Shown here: positions 19,000 through 28,824 of the stretch, in pieces
Layout: every line of letters starts with the position of its first letter
Numbering within the stretch: the first letter of the stretch is position 1
NCBI GenBank assembly: GCA_938743325.2
Contig: OW568869.1
Coordinates: forward strand, 682,001-746,000
DNA from: Pycnococcus provasolii
Taxonomy: Eukaryota > Chlorophyta > Pseudoscourfieldiophyceae > Pseudoscourfieldiales > Pycnococcaceae
DNA: 64,000 nt
Direction of reading: 5' to 3'
The notes under the pieces: model-generated
The model's database searches: none
What the model was told of the DNA's origin: nothing
The model's input: the letters and a program-made list of their open reading frames with translations, nothing else
Made by a program: the position numbers and the translations under genes

Positions 19000-19986
19000 A
19001 TGGCATTCCAGGAGGCGGTGATGGCATTCCAGGAGGCGGTGGTGGCAATGAATCCCGTCGGCATCGCACTCACGCTCGTTGGCGCACTCGTGGGACTGCT
19101 CGGTTCCACGCTCTCGTTCGTTGAAGTACTTGCGCTGAGATTCCTTGTGCTTGGCGGAATCGCGTACTGCGTCAAAGAAAGGCGGGCGATTGTGCTCCAG
19201 CCGATTTCGGAACATACAAACAAAACAAACCAAAACAAAAGCAAAAGCGAGGATCCTGAGGCAGAGTGTGAGAAGAAAGAACACGAACAAGGTGGCCTTA
19301 TCAAACACTGCCATCACACCATCGACGAGGAAAACGACTGCCCAGTGACACCTGTGCTTGATGCCATACGAAACCGAAGGTCGGTGTTCCCGAAGCAGTA
19401 CATTGACCGCGAGATTCCGTCGGCCGTGGTGCAGAGCATGCTCGATGCCGCAGCGTGGGCACCGTACCACGGTCCACGCCCTCCGTGGCGTTTCGTCGTG
19501 CTCGGGAAACAGGCGATGGTGGAAATGCAACAGCTGACGCTGAAATTCTACGACAAAAACTGGGCACAGACGGGCTGGGCAAACGGCAAGAAGGGCACTG
19601 CAGAGGAGTACCTGAGGTGGCGAGAAATGACGGAGCAGGAAATCACGGGACGTTGGGGTCCTTGCTCGTACATGATTGCGAACGTGATGCGGAGGCAAGC
19701 AGGCTCGAAGCGCTTGCCTGAGTGGGAGGAGGCTGCCGCCACCGCTTGCGCCGTTCACAACATGCACATTCAAGCATGCTCCTTCCCGGGCGTCGCTTGC
19801 TACTGGAGCTCGTGGCACGACGCCGCGCGTGACAGCGCGGAGATGGCGTCTTTTTTGGGCCTCGAGGACAAGGAGGACAAGGTGCTTGGCTTTCTCGTGA
19901 TTGCGGCGTATGCGCCAGATCTGCTGACTGACAAAGATCGGAGGGTGAGAGGGAGGAGCCACACCATGGCGGAGTGGCGCGTGTAA
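19000..19986 (+). CDS. Membrane-anchored nitroreductase-family flavoprotein
   Basis: The first in-frame ATG is at 19000, giving 328 residues. An N-terminal repeat MAFQEAVMAFQEAV leads into two predicted membrane spans (about 17-35 and 40-56). A Lys/Glu-rich linker follows, then a nitroreductase domain from about residue 112. The domain shows IRNRRS (FMN phosphate contact), SMLDAAAWAPYHGPRPPWRF and a C-terminal GFLVIAAYA. The family uses FMN and NAD(P)H to reduce nitro groups, quinones or, in iodotyrosine deiodinase, halogenated tyrosine. That enzyme is also membrane-anchored through its N-terminus. The two-span anchor and the insertion between the conserved parts leave the substrate open. The stop is only 30 bp from the stop of the convergent phosphatase gene. 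Confidence 0.82.
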   Translation: MAFQEAVMAFQEAVVAMNPVGIALTLVGALVGLLGSTLSFVEVLALRFLVLGGIAYCVKERRAIVLQPISEHTNKTNQNKSKSEDPEAECEKKEHEQGGLIKHCHHTIDEENDCPVTPVLDAIRNRRSVFPKQYIDREIPSAVVQSMLDAAAWAPYHGPRPPWRFVVLGKQAMVEMQQLTLKFYDKNWAQTGWANGKKGTAEEYLRWREMTEQEITGRWGPCSYMIANVMRRQAGSKRLPEWEEAAATACAVHNMHIQACSFPGVACYWSSWHDAARDSAEMASFLGLEDKEDKVLGFLVIAAYAPDLLTDKDRRVRGRSHTMAEWRV

Positions 19987-20016
19987 GAAAAGAAAGCGTC
20001 CCTTAAAGGAGACTGA

Positions 20017-20817
20017 CTATGCACAACAACATCTGTCTTTGAACGTCGTCAAATCGCCCAAACGCACCGTCATCAGCTCGCAGTTGGCAAACTGGCGATC
20101 CGTCAAGTGATACAGGACACCCCAGTGACAGACAAGCGCAACGCAGTCTTCGTCGAGGGATGCAAGCCACCTCGTCAAGTTCACCATGCGACCTTTAAAT
20201 GACTCCTCCGGCTCGAGCGGCTTAAGCACGTAGGGATCGCCTCCCCACCAAGTTTCCTCCTCTTCAATCAAGCTGTAGTCGACGAAGTGATAGCCGTCGC
20301 CTCGAAGTTCGTCAACGGGTCGTCCAATGTCTGAGCTGTGGTAGAGCCGCTCGCGTGCGTCCGGCTGGGCAACCCACCGAGCCTCACTCTGATAACTCGG
20401 AAACGCCAGCTGCGCCGTGTGCATCGCACGCGTCAGCGGAGACACGGCGACGACTTCCGGTCTTGGCGAGAGCGTGCTCGTGACTGTGGAAAGGGACTGC
20501 GCCTGCTGCTGGCCCCTCGACGTCAAACGCGTGTCCCACAAAAGTGGGTCTTTGAAGTTAGGATCAGCCCAGTGATTTTCATGGAGATAAACGTTCATTT
20601 CCGTCTGACCGTGTCGAACGAGATGAATCACTTTCTCAGAGGAGGCTGCGCGCGCCACCGGTGACTCTCCAACTGTCGCACGCAAAGGCGCAGATAGAGA
20701 CGACGGAGATGACGCCATTGACATTGCACACAAACCCAAACGGCGACGACAATGCACCAAGCCTAACCCACCTAACCCACCCAAACCACCCGTCACTGAA
20801 GGTGTGATACAAGCCAT
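20017..20817 (-). CDS. Histidine phosphatase (phosphoglycerate mutase-like) with N-terminal targeting region
   Basis: A 266-residue protein, ATG at 20815-20817. The catalytic RHG box (VIHLVRHGQTEMN, R68-H69-G70) and the later LVCHWG motif (H231) define the branch-1 histidine phosphatase fold. LTSRGQQQA and VSPLTRAMHTA supply the other usual phosphate-pocket elements. The first about 60 residues are Ser/Ala/Arg-rich without acidic residues and look like an organelle targeting peptide. Plant and fungal relatives are often annotated as phosphoglycerate mutase-like and act as broad phosphatases rather than mutases. The Cys-rich end (CCCA) is odd. Substrate unknown. Confidence 0.85.
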   Translation of the reverse strand: MACITPSVTGGLGGLGGLGLVHCRRRLGLCAMSMASSPSSLSAPLRATVGESPVARAASSEKVIHLVRHGQTEMNVYLHENHWADPNFKDPLLWDTRLTSRGQQQAQSLSTVTSTLSPRPEVVAVSPLTRAMHTAQLAFPSYQSEARWVAQPDARERLYHSSDIGRPVDELRGDGYHFVDYSLIEEEETWWGGDPYVLKPLEPEESFKGRMVNLTRWLASLDEDCVALVCHWGVLYHLTDRQFANCELMTVRLGDLTTFKDRCCCA

Positions 20818-21099
20818 GTTCAGGCGTCACAGTACTGGCTCGAGGAAAGTTCGTTCGAGGAAAGTTCAAGGAGAAAAACAAACAACTTCGTTTCGTTTCT
20901 TCGCAGACGTGACCCCCCAGGTTGACCCCCCAGGAACTCCCCCCCGGGCCCAGGCCGCCTTGCCCTTGGGGGAGGCGCGCGCAAGGTTGCGCGCGTCGGA
21001 TCCAAATCGGCGGGTTCATTCATTCCTCGGCAGCGGAATCAGCCTTGCGCATCCTCATCCTTGTGAACTTGCCTGTTACTTGACTTGTCCTTGACAGCC

Positions 21100-21945
21100 A
21101 TGGCCGTCCCTCGCTCGTCGCTCGTTTTATCGCTCATCTTGTCAGTCACCATCTACCTGTCTTACCACTCGTCTTCCAAACTCAAGGAAGACGCTATAAT
21201 AGCCACCAGAGAAACACAAAGGCTCGAGGAAATCAACGCCGCGGCGCACGCAGACCTCTCGGAAAACAAACAACAGCTCGCGAGCGAACGAGCAGCCACG
21301 GAAAGACAGAGGGCGCGCGCCAACCAGCTCGCGGAAAGGCTGCAGACTGTGCAAGACGGCGCGAACGCTTGCGACGAGGAAAAAGAGCAGCTAAAAGCGC
21401 TCATACACGAGCTCCGCACGGAGCTGGCGACGACGAAGAAGGCGGGCGACGACGCTGTGGACTCCGCAACCAAGCAGGCGAACCAGCTCTCTGAAGTGCA
21501 GAGGAAAAGTGTCGCTGACGCTGCCGCTGCTGACGAGGCGCTCGCAGCTTCGAGGGCCGAGACGCTGGAGGCACGAACGAAACTCAAGGCTGCGCAGGAC
21601 CAGGCTTCGGAGTGGAAAGAATCCGCGGAGCGATGCGCGGCAGAAGTGCAGTCTGCCGCCGCAGCAGCACGTGAGAAGCCGGACGAAAAGGACGACGTTC
21701 AGGGCGATGTCGCTGAGGAGGAGAAGACGGAGGAAGCAGGAGAAAAGGAGGTGGAGGAAGAGGAGGAAGATTCAGAAGAGGAGGAAGCGAGCGACAGCCA
21801 AGAACAATCTGATGAAGACGAGGAGGCGGATGAGACGGCGGCGGAAGGCGCAGCTGGCGACGACGCTGAGGAATCGCAGAAGCAGGAGAATGCGGAAGAG
21901 GAGGAGGAGACGGAGGAGACGGAGGACGCCACGTCCTCGGAGTAA
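21100..21945 (+). CDS. Signal-anchored coiled-coil protein with acidic tail
   Basis: A 281-residue protein, ATG at 21100. A hydrophobic segment (about residues 6-22, LVLSLILSVTIYLSYH) acts as signal anchor. A coiled coil rich in Ala, Glu and Lys occupies about 30-190, and the last about 85 residues are almost only Glu, Asp, Ala and Ser. There is no recognised domain. The topology suggests a type II membrane protein whose coiled coil faces the ER lumen, or a tail facing the cytoplasm if reversed. The acidic tail could bind calcium or basic partners, but that is inference only. Confidence 0.75.
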   Translation: MAVPRSSLVLSLILSVTIYLSYHSSSKLKEDAIIATRETQRLEEINAAAHADLSENKQQLASERAATERQRARANQLAERLQTVQDGANACDEEKEQLKALIHELRTELATTKKAGDDAVDSATKQANQLSEVQRKSVADAAAADEALAASRAETLEARTKLKAAQDQASEWKESAERCAAEVQSAAAAAREKPDEKDDVQGDVAEEEKTEEAGEKEVEEEEEDSEEEEASDSQEQSDEDEEADETAAEGAAGDDAEESQKQENAEEEEETEETEDATSSE

Positions 21946-22390
21946 ATTAATAAAGTAAGATAACACATTGCTGTCACAAAGACGCGCGCGCATCTAGTCT
22001 AACCACACGGCACAGGTCTACCTTCGGATTCTGATCCTCTAGAGGGCAAGCATTCAAATGCAGTCCTTCCTCCTGGAGAACTAACTTGTCGCAGAATGCA
22101 TGGCGGCCATGGCTGCCCTGGGTGCGAAAGAAAAGAGAGAGAAGTTAACCTTAGGGTATAGATCATTAGGGTTAGGGTTAGGGTTAGGGTTAGGGTTAGC
22201 ATTTTGTTCGTTCTTGCCGCGTTCGAGGTTCCCCTGACCAGACGTCTCTCCACCGCTCACTCGCTCAGTGCATGTTCATTCTTCGAAGGCGTGCACGCTC
22301 TCCAGTAAGAGCTCTCTGAATCCGTGGACGATCCTCAGGACTGTCACCTGTGTCACCTGCAGGTAGTAGTAGTATCTTAGTAGTTCTTTG
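21946..22390. other. Intergenic region with telomere-like tract
   Basis: Separates two genes on the same strand. Besides the TTAGGG tract at 22166-22199, I see nothing that looks like a gene or RNA. Confidence 0.5.
22166..22199. repeat. Interstitial telomere-like tract (TTAGGG)n
   Basis: Five perfect TTAGGG hexamers plus a partial unit on the plus strand, about 190 bp upstream of the ATG at 22391. This is the purest hexamer run in the window. Confidence 0.95.
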
Positions 22391-23644
22391 ATGATGTTGT
22401 TGCGTTTTCTCCAATGGAGTACTGGACTGTATCTCTCTGTCATATTTTATGTCCCTCGTCGTCTTGGTGTCTTTGTGTATGCGTTAACTAGGCTTTCTTG
22501 GTCTTTGTTAGCACTCGTCTCGTCGTTGGGTTTGGGGTACCTGAGATCTCTCGTTACTTCTTTTCGTAATGTGCGACTGTATTCTTCAAGAGGGGTACAT
22601 TCAGGAAAATCAACTGCCTCAGGAGGTGCTCGTTCGGGAACCAGATCGTTCAGTTCGCACGGAGGAGCTCAGAACTCCTTGGGACGCTCGAAACTCAGAA
22701 AGACGTTAGAATCGCCACCCATATCCACCATGGGGGGAACGGCCGTGCCGACACGGACAACTGATGACAAACCGTTCACCACCAAGCAACGCACGCCAGC
22801 TAACGCGGATGCAGCAAACCGATTATCCGCTCCAGCAAACTCCGTAACGGAACGAAGGAGGCGACGGAGGGCACGCGCGGCGGCGATGGAAGCTAAGGCT
22901 GAGGCGGTCGAAGCGGCGGCAGCGCGCAGGAGCAGAGACCACGTCGTGTCGGCGGAACCGCGCACGTCTGCACCACATCACACCACCAGCGCACCGGCGT
23001 TTGGCGAAACTCTCGCGGACGTCAACCCTCTCGTCAACATCAGGCGTCGAAGGACTGTGGCAAGAAACACAAGGACGACGAGAAGGTCTGCCTCGCAAGA
23101 ACACTATCCACCTGCAAAATCATTCGACACGTCGGCGGCAGACGCCGCGGATGCCGCCGCGAAGGCTGGCATGAGGTACGTCGACGCAATAGCGGCGCAG
23201 AGCATGCGAACGAGCTTGCCTGCGACTCCGTTGAGCGCCAACAACACCGCCACGCCAGCCGTCGCGACGCCCGCCACGCCCAATCTCAGCACGCCGGGAA
23301 TCAATAGTGTGGCTGTGGACGACAAGGCGGCAGCCGCGCTCGCCAAGTGGGCCAAGTCGCTGCGCCGCGCAGCGCATGCCTCCGCGTGCGTACTCGCGGT
23401 GGCACTGGCGTGGTTCTACCGCACGACGAGCGAACGAGAGGCGGATGCCGCGTGGTCGACCCGCCTCGAGCGCAAGCTGCTGCTCGTCGCATTGCTCCCA
23501 GCCGCACAACTCTACGCCAACGCCGTGCGCGGCACGCTCGGCAAGGTTGATTCCGCGCCAGTGCAGCGCGTCGTTACGTCCGTTGCGGTCAATTGGTTCA
23601 TCGTAGGCTTCATCGCGTCTATGAAGCTGAGCGAATCGATTTGA
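22391..23644 (+). CDS. Multi-span membrane protein, family not recognised
   Basis: A 417-residue protein from a double ATG (22391 and 22394). The first about 65 residues form one or two hydrophobic helices (GLYLSVIFYVPRRLGVFVYAL and SLLALVSSLGLGYL). A long Ser/Arg/Ala-rich disordered middle follows (about 70-310). The C-terminal about 100 residues hold three hydrophobic segments (ASACVLAVALAWFY, LLLVALLPAAQLYANAV, VAVNWFIVGFIASM) separated by short charged loops. No signature of a transporter or enzyme is seen. It converges on the GT29 gene with a 157-bp gap. Confidence 0.7.
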   Translation: MMLLRFLQWSTGLYLSVIFYVPRRLGVFVYALTRLSWSLLALVSSLGLGYLRSLVTSFRNVRLYSSRGVHSGKSTASGGARSGTRSFSSHGGAQNSLGRSKLRKTLESPPISTMGGTAVPTRTTDDKPFTTKQRTPANADAANRLSAPANSVTERRRRRRARAAAMEAKAEAVEAAAARRSRDHVVSAEPRTSAPHHTTSAPAFGETLADVNPLVNIRRRRTVARNTRTTRRSASQEHYPPAKSFDTSAADAADAAAKAGMRYVDAIAAQSMRTSLPATPLSANNTATPAVATPATPNLSTPGINSVAVDDKAAAALAKWAKSLRRAAHASACVLAVALAWFYRTTSEREADAAWSTRLERKLLLVALLPAAQLYANAVRGTLGKVDSAPVQRVVTSVAVNWFIVGFIASMKLSESI

Positions 23645-23801
23645 CGACCTATGATCACTCGTTCAGTAATGGAATGTACTTTACTCTGTCCAACGATCGT
23701 CCTTTCACACAACCATTAGGCCACTTTTTTCTCGCTGGCGTCCGGGTCGTGCCCAGTGGAGGGTGTGCGAGAAGTGTAAAGTCACAGTATATACAAATTT
23801 T

Positions 23802-25235
23802 TTAATACAGCTTCACGTCGGGCAGCTCATACCGCTCTGCGAGCCACGCCGCCTCGCGCTTTGCTCCATTCGCAAGATCCGCGAACCAATCTCGCTCAAT
23901 ATCGAATTCGTGGTCGGCGTACTCATGTGGCGTGAAGGTCTCGAAGTAGTGGTGTTGCTTCGATTGACTCGCGTTCGCGGCACCGCCACGGCGATCGAAG
24001 CCATACAAGCTCACGGACTCGCAAATGCCGACAGCAAATAGAACCGCGAGAAGACCAGTCGAGTGGCTGAGCTTGAATTTGCGACTTGGAACGCGCCCTT
24101 CCCGCCGAGCCGCGTCCACGAACGCGCGCTCGACAAGGTCGTCCGCGAACTTCATCAGGTCGCGATTCGCGCGCATTAGAGTGCCATGTACCGGCGCGGG
24201 AGGTGCGCCTTTTGTCGGATTATACTTCTGCTGCATCTTCTCCAAATTGCTGCGCTGCAGCGCGTGCAGCCGGCACTTGTTGAAGTCATCAAAGTGGTAA
24301 GGTTCCCAAACGCTCGCAAAGATGCTTGTCGCCGTTCCGTACGTGGCGTAGCACCGCTCGCATGCCGCGGGCACACCAGGGGGCAGCACGTCACCTTCGT
24401 CATGTTGTTGCTGCCTTTGTGCGCGCAGCTCCCGACGGCGCCGAGTTTGCCTATCACCAATCAGCGAATTGTAGCGCATAGTCATTCCAGCCACCTTGCC
24501 AGAGGTTGAGGCTGCGGTGGAATCTTTCGTGACAAAGTTTCCCGCCTCTCCGTTTCCAATTCTGCGAGCCGCCATGAAGACCGTGTCGTTCGCGCAGTGG
24601 TGGAGCTTGTGTCCGTTGAGAACGGCGACGGTCGTCTTGCTTCCAACGTGTTTGCTCCACTGGCCCCCCGCGGGCGCGTTGTTCAGCCGAAGTACAGCGT
24701 CGTGCTTGTCAACGTCGACGCCAAACTCGTGTTCGAGCAGAGCACCAGAGTTACCGACGACGGCGCACGTGTGGAATTTGCTCGGCGTCCTCAGGGCGAG
24801 CTTGTCTCGTTCCGCAGTCACCTCGTCGAGGTCCCGCTTGTACCTCGCGAGAAGCGTGTGCAGAACGTACACACCGCTTTGCATCACCGCCAGGCTAGAC
24901 GCTTTTCTTCTTGCCGTTGTGGTTGTGGTTTCCGTTGTCGTCGTCGTCGACGCCGACGCCGACGCCGACGCCGACGTCTGTCCGTTCGTTTGTGGTGCCT
25001 GCACTTCGAGCACGACGCGCGGCCTGGTGCTGAGTGCGAGTCTGTTGGTAGCGAGTTCGTGCATGTTGCGTAGGTGCGTGGCTGCGGCCACGGTGATGAG
25101 GAACCCGAGGAGTACGACGATGGCCGGCACGGATCTCCGTCGAGACGTGTATGTGGCGTGTTGTGCGGTATTGTCACTGGGACCTTGTCGTCCCTTGTTC
25201 GCATCTTGCAAGTTCATGTTCTTCTGAGCCGTCAT
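23802..25235 (-). CDS. GT29 sialyltransferase-like glycosyltransferase
   Basis: A 477-residue type II membrane protein. The first ATG in frame is at 25233-25235, followed by a span at about 37-52 and a Ser/Thr-rich stem. All four sialylmotifs can be traced. The L motif begins HTCAVVGNSG (C157) and continues through VLRLNNAPAGG. The S motif is HSTGLLAVLFAVGICESVSLYGF (391-413). Motif III is HYFE (429-432) and motif VS is H442-x4-E447. In the animal family these bind CMP-sialic acid and supply the catalytic histidine. Algae and plants carry GT29 members whose donor may be Kdo or other CMP-sugars rather than sialic acid, so the sugar is uncertain. The residues needed for activity appear present. 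Confidence 0.85.
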   Translation of the reverse strand: MTAQKNMNLQDANKGRQGPSDNTAQHATYTSRRRSVPAIVVLLGFLITVAAATHLRNMHELATNRLALSTRPRVVLEVQAPQTNGQTSASASASASTTTTTETTTTTARRKASSLAVMQSGVYVLHTLLARYKRDLDEVTAERDKLALRTPSKFHTCAVVGNSGALLEHEFGVDVDKHDAVLRLNNAPAGGQWSKHVGSKTTVAVLNGHKLHHCANDTVFMAARRIGNGEAGNFVTKDSTAASTSGKVAGMTMRYNSLIGDRQTRRRRELRAQRQQQHDEGDVLPPGVPAACERCYATYGTATSIFASVWEPYHFDDFNKCRLHALQRSNLEKMQQKYNPTKGAPPAPVHGTLMRANRDLMKFADDLVERAFVDAARREGRVPSRKFKLSHSTGLLAVLFAVGICESVSLYGFDRRGGAANASQSKQHHYFETFTPHEYADHEFDIERDWFADLANGAKREAAWLAERYELPDVKLY

Positions 25236-25764
25236 GGCCAAGATGGATAGGTACAAAACAAAGGCCCTCAAATCAACGTTTCAAATACTCAGGAACGTTT
25301 TAAATAGCGTACCTGACTGCATTCATTTACAGTAAGAAAATCTCAAAGAGCGCCGACAGAACAGATGCATTATGCGCGGCGAGGACGTTCCATCACGCAC
25401 ACAGCTTCAGGAACGCATCTGACAATGGAGGGGGAGGGGGTTGTGCAATGTAAAATATGTTGGTAAGTAAGTAAGTAACTGGATGATGGGGATACACTCT
25501 TACACTCTTAAGTTATGTCCGTTCCGCTAAGCTTGCTCGTCAACAGTGGGCAGTGCTTCAGCGGTGCTTCTGGGCTGTGGGCTGTGGGCTGTGGGCTGTG
25601 GGCTGTGGGCTGTGCTGAGGTTCACCAATCAAGCCGAACGTGGTTTGCGATCCGCAGATTTCCCATCACATCACAGCTTGTTGTTTCTTGTTGTTTTGTT
25701 TTGTTCACCATCAAATTCAAGCACTTGCCTTACTATTTAAGCTTAAGTCTTTCCGTTCAAAAAT
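25236..25764. other. Divergent intergenic region
   Basis: Separates the GT29 and helical-repeat genes. It contains the GGGCTGT heptamer run at 25571-25614 and a CTTAAG box near 25740. I see no gene. Confidence 0.5.
25571..25614. repeat. GGGCTGT heptamer tandem array
   Basis: Six head-to-tail copies of GGGCTGT, about 150-195 bp upstream of the ATG at 25765. Confidence 0.9.
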
Positions 25765-26643
25765 ATGAGCAGCCGCGTTTCGTACAAGCCTGCTGCTAAA
25801 GGTGGATCTTCACGATCTTCCAAAGCCAAAGGAGGATCGATCTTCAATAGCCCCGCCGCCGTCGCGCTCGCAATACCGCTCACCGTGCTCTACACGCGAA
25901 TCACGAACAGCGCCGCCGCCGCCGACGCCAAAGCAAAGAAAACGTGCCAACCATCGAAGGAGTCCATCGCGCGCGAAGCCGCTGCTGTTAAGGCACTCGC
26001 GAACGTGCAAGCGGCCAAGGTGCAGCCGGCGGCCGTCGTCGCGGCGTTCGCCGCCGTCGACGTCAGGAGAGAGGCGGACGCCGGGGCGGCGCAGAGGCTC
26101 ATCACCAGCCACGTTCTCGATAGACTGCACGACTGCATGGTCAAGGGAAGCGTCGACGCACAAGTGCAGAAGGCTGGACTCGCCGTTATGTTCCGGCTGC
26201 TCGCAGACGCGCGCGTTGTGCCTGACCGATACGCAGAGGCTGTCGTCAAATCAGCATCGTCGGCGATGAGCCACCACTTTCACGACGAGGATGTGCAGGC
26301 ACTCGGCGCGCAGACGGTCGCCGCGCTGTGCGCAGTCTCAAAGGAGGGCGCAGACATGTGCGTGCGCCTCGGCATTCACGCAACGCTCGCGCGCAACGCC
26401 GCGCTCGGCCAATTTGACAAGCCGAAGGAACGGAGCAACGCGACGGACGACTGCGCAGCAGCGACAAGCGCACGTGACGCGCTCGCGGTGCTCGTTGCGG
26501 CGCTCAAGGGGCGCAAAATGAGCCTCAAGGCTGTGAGCTTCGCATGCAAGTCGAGCGCGCAGATGGCGTGCAGTAAGCAGGGCGAGCGCGCCCTCAAGGC
26601 GGGCGCGAGGAAGTGCGCGGGCGGCTTGCTCAGCTTGCTGTGA
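25765..26643 (+). CDS. Alanine-rich helical-repeat (armadillo-like) protein
   Basis: A 292-residue protein, ATG at 25765. A basic Ser/Lys/Gly tail (1-27) is followed by a hydrophobic segment (AAVALAIPLTVLYTRI, about 31-46), possibly a membrane anchor. About 200 residues of paired amphipathic helices follow, for example LGAQTVAALCAVSKEGADM, reminiscent of armadillo/HEAT repeats. No enzyme motif is present. I infer a membrane-tethered interaction platform and cannot name the family. Confidence 0.7.
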   Translation: MSSRVSYKPAAKGGSSRSSKAKGGSIFNSPAAVALAIPLTVLYTRITNSAAAADAKAKKTCQPSKESIAREAAAVKALANVQAAKVQPAAVVAAFAAVDVRREADAGAAQRLITSHVLDRLHDCMVKGSVDAQVQKAGLAVMFRLLADARVVPDRYAEAVVKSASSAMSHHFHDEDVQALGAQTVAALCAVSKEGADMCVRLGIHATLARNAALGQFDKPKERSNATDDCAAATSARDALAVLVAALKGRKMSLKAVSFACKSSAQMACSKQGERALKAGARKCAGGLLSLL

Positions 26644-26742
26644 AGGTTCCGCTGCTCGAGCACGGCGGCAAGAACGGATCCCCGGGGAGAACTCAACGAA
26701 TAGTCTATTTAAACTAACAGAATACTTTTCCTAATCAAGGTG

Positions 26743-27916
26743 TTAATGTACTATGGTGGCGTTCACCTCCGAGTCGCCGAGCAAAAACCACTGCAGCGCG
26801 AACGCCACCGCGCCCAGTGGTTTGCTAAGAGGCTGCAACCACCAAGACTCGGCGAACGCACGCCAGATGTATACAAGCGCGTGAAATCCGCCGGAAGGCG
26901 ACGAAGCAGGCGGCGGCGGCGGCGGCGGCGGCGATGCGTGCGCTGAGATCCCGTTCGATGGGGCATGCGAGAGGCCGGAGTCGCCGTTCCCATTCACAGC
27001 CTTATCTGACGAGGAGGGCGATGAAGCCACCTTGGCTCTCGCGCCGGCGTCCTCGCTGCCGCGTCGCTCCTCGTGCACGGGATGGCTAGGCGGGTCGGGT
27101 CGGTCGAGGCCAAGGGACTCGACATTTCGCAGGTGCCACAGCTCGCCCGCTACCACCGGAACGGACGTTCGCCTGTGCCAGGCGAGGCCGCAGACGGGCT
27201 GGCAGCCGAGATGTCTGACGAGGTCCCAGCGGCCGATGCCGGGGAGCTTCAGCTCAAACGTGCGAGGCAGGAATGCGCTCCCTGTGAAGTAGAACGTGTA
27301 CACGTACTCTGGATTGTAGTGGTAGCTTCGCAGGCTGCTCGTGTTGTTCAGCAGCGTCCGTCTGCGCTTCTTGTCACCCTTACCGTCCTTGAAGCGTCCG
27401 CCGAGCAGCTTCGTTGACTCCTGCGGCAAGCTGTCAAGAGGCGGCTCGCCACCTGGCTCTGCGACGTGAAGGCTGTCCGGAGCGAGCACGAGAGGCATAC
27501 TCAGGAACGGCTCGGCGTCAAGTATGGAACCTTCGAGCACGGGGTAGTAAAAGCGCCGCGCGAAGTTGACAGCCATTTCGATCAGCCACTTGGGCTTCAT
27601 GTGGTGCAGCGTGTCGGAGAAGAGGTATCCGCTCACGAGCTCGTCGAAGCGCACGATTTCCTTGAACTTGCCTTGCACGGTGACCATGAACTCCTGCGGA
27701 TGTCCTCGAAACATCGTCTTGTCCGCGCGCACGAGCACAGTTCCCTTGAACAGCGGCGTCTCCATGGGAAACGGCTCGCCGATGACGTGAGTTCGCATCT
27801 CGTACCTGCGCCAGGCGCACGGGCTTATGGTTGGCTTAGGCAGCCTTCTTCCACTTCCGCTTCGCGCTCTGTTGACGACACCTTTCATGGTTGGTGGAAG
27901 AACTTCCTGGTCGTCG

Positions 27917-27950
<34 letters not shown>

Positions 27951-28332
27951 CGTCGTCTTCGCGCGCCTTCGCCTCGGTCATAAGGCGGAGGTGCAGCGGT
28001 GCGTCTACCCACTGCTTTGGGGGCGGGAGCGCCGCAACGAGGCTCATTCGCATGGCGAACGCGTCGTCTCCGTTTGGTCTACGGACGAGCGCCGTTGGGT
28101 CTTTACGCAGCGCCGCACCTAGTCCGCTGTTACTGTTCGCCTTGCGTAGCTTTGGCGACGACGCTAGGGCCTTTGCGTTCGCACTGTCGGCCACCGCTTG
28201 TGCTGGGCTCATCGTGCACGACGTCGCCACGGCGTCCCAGCCCGGGCTGCAGAGCTGCGCTGACGCTGAGGAGTTGGGAGGCTCGGCCACTTGAGTCTCA
28301 GGAGACGCCTTGAGAGGTAGAGGTGTGGCCAT
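26743..28332 (-). CDS. DUF1769/UPF0590-like protein
   Basis: A 529-residue protein from the first in-frame ATG at 28330-28332. The N-terminal about 125 residues are disordered and include a run of 17 aspartates. The ordered core, about 160-400, shows FKGTVLVRADKTMFRGHPQEF, VTVQGKFKEIVRFDELVSGY and a following SMPLVLAPDSL. This layout recalls the fungal and plant DUF1769 (UPF0590) family, whose function is unknown. A Pro/Ser-rich linker precedes a C-terminal hydrophobic segment (LGAVAFALQWFLLGD). Family assignment is from memory of the QGxFK and tGYxFSDxL patterns and needs a profile search. The gene is convergent with the helical-repeat gene (99-bp gap). Confidence 0.72.
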
Positions 28333-28824
28333 ATATGTATAGAGAGGTACCAACTACAGCACACACGAAGCAAGCACACGAAGCACGCGCACACGAAGCA
28401 GCGAAGCAGCGAAGAAACACGCGCGCGGCAAAAATATCAAATACCACTGTAGGACAACGCTGCGCAGACGTTCTGGTTGGCCAGAGCTTGAGAGCAACGA
28501 AGTTTGGGAACCTTTATGGTACAGGTACCAACCAACGGGGCGCCGGTTCGGGGTCGGGGTCGTTATCGTAGTACGGTGAGTAAGGACGGTCGTCATGACG
28601 TCATGCATCTCAAGGTCATCGCCAAGGTCTCCCTCTGCTCTCAGGTGCATGTGGTGGTACCTATAGCCCTAGCCCCTAAGGTTAGCTTTGTTGGTGCCTA
28701 TCCCCAATGCCCTATCATCCCTCTAAAGCTTTCCCAACGCAACACGCAAGTTATAGGCAAGTGAGGGGAGGAACGAAATGTCAGGACCTACGAAAACTTA
28801 AGTGACACGTAAGTACTAGGATCA
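28333..28824. other. Intergenic region, nothing recognised
   Basis: Lies upstream of the DUF1769-like gene and downstream of the bromodomain gene, both on the minus strand. It holds degenerate ACACGAAGCA direct repeats (about 28363-28410). No gene-like frame is present. Confidence 0.45.
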
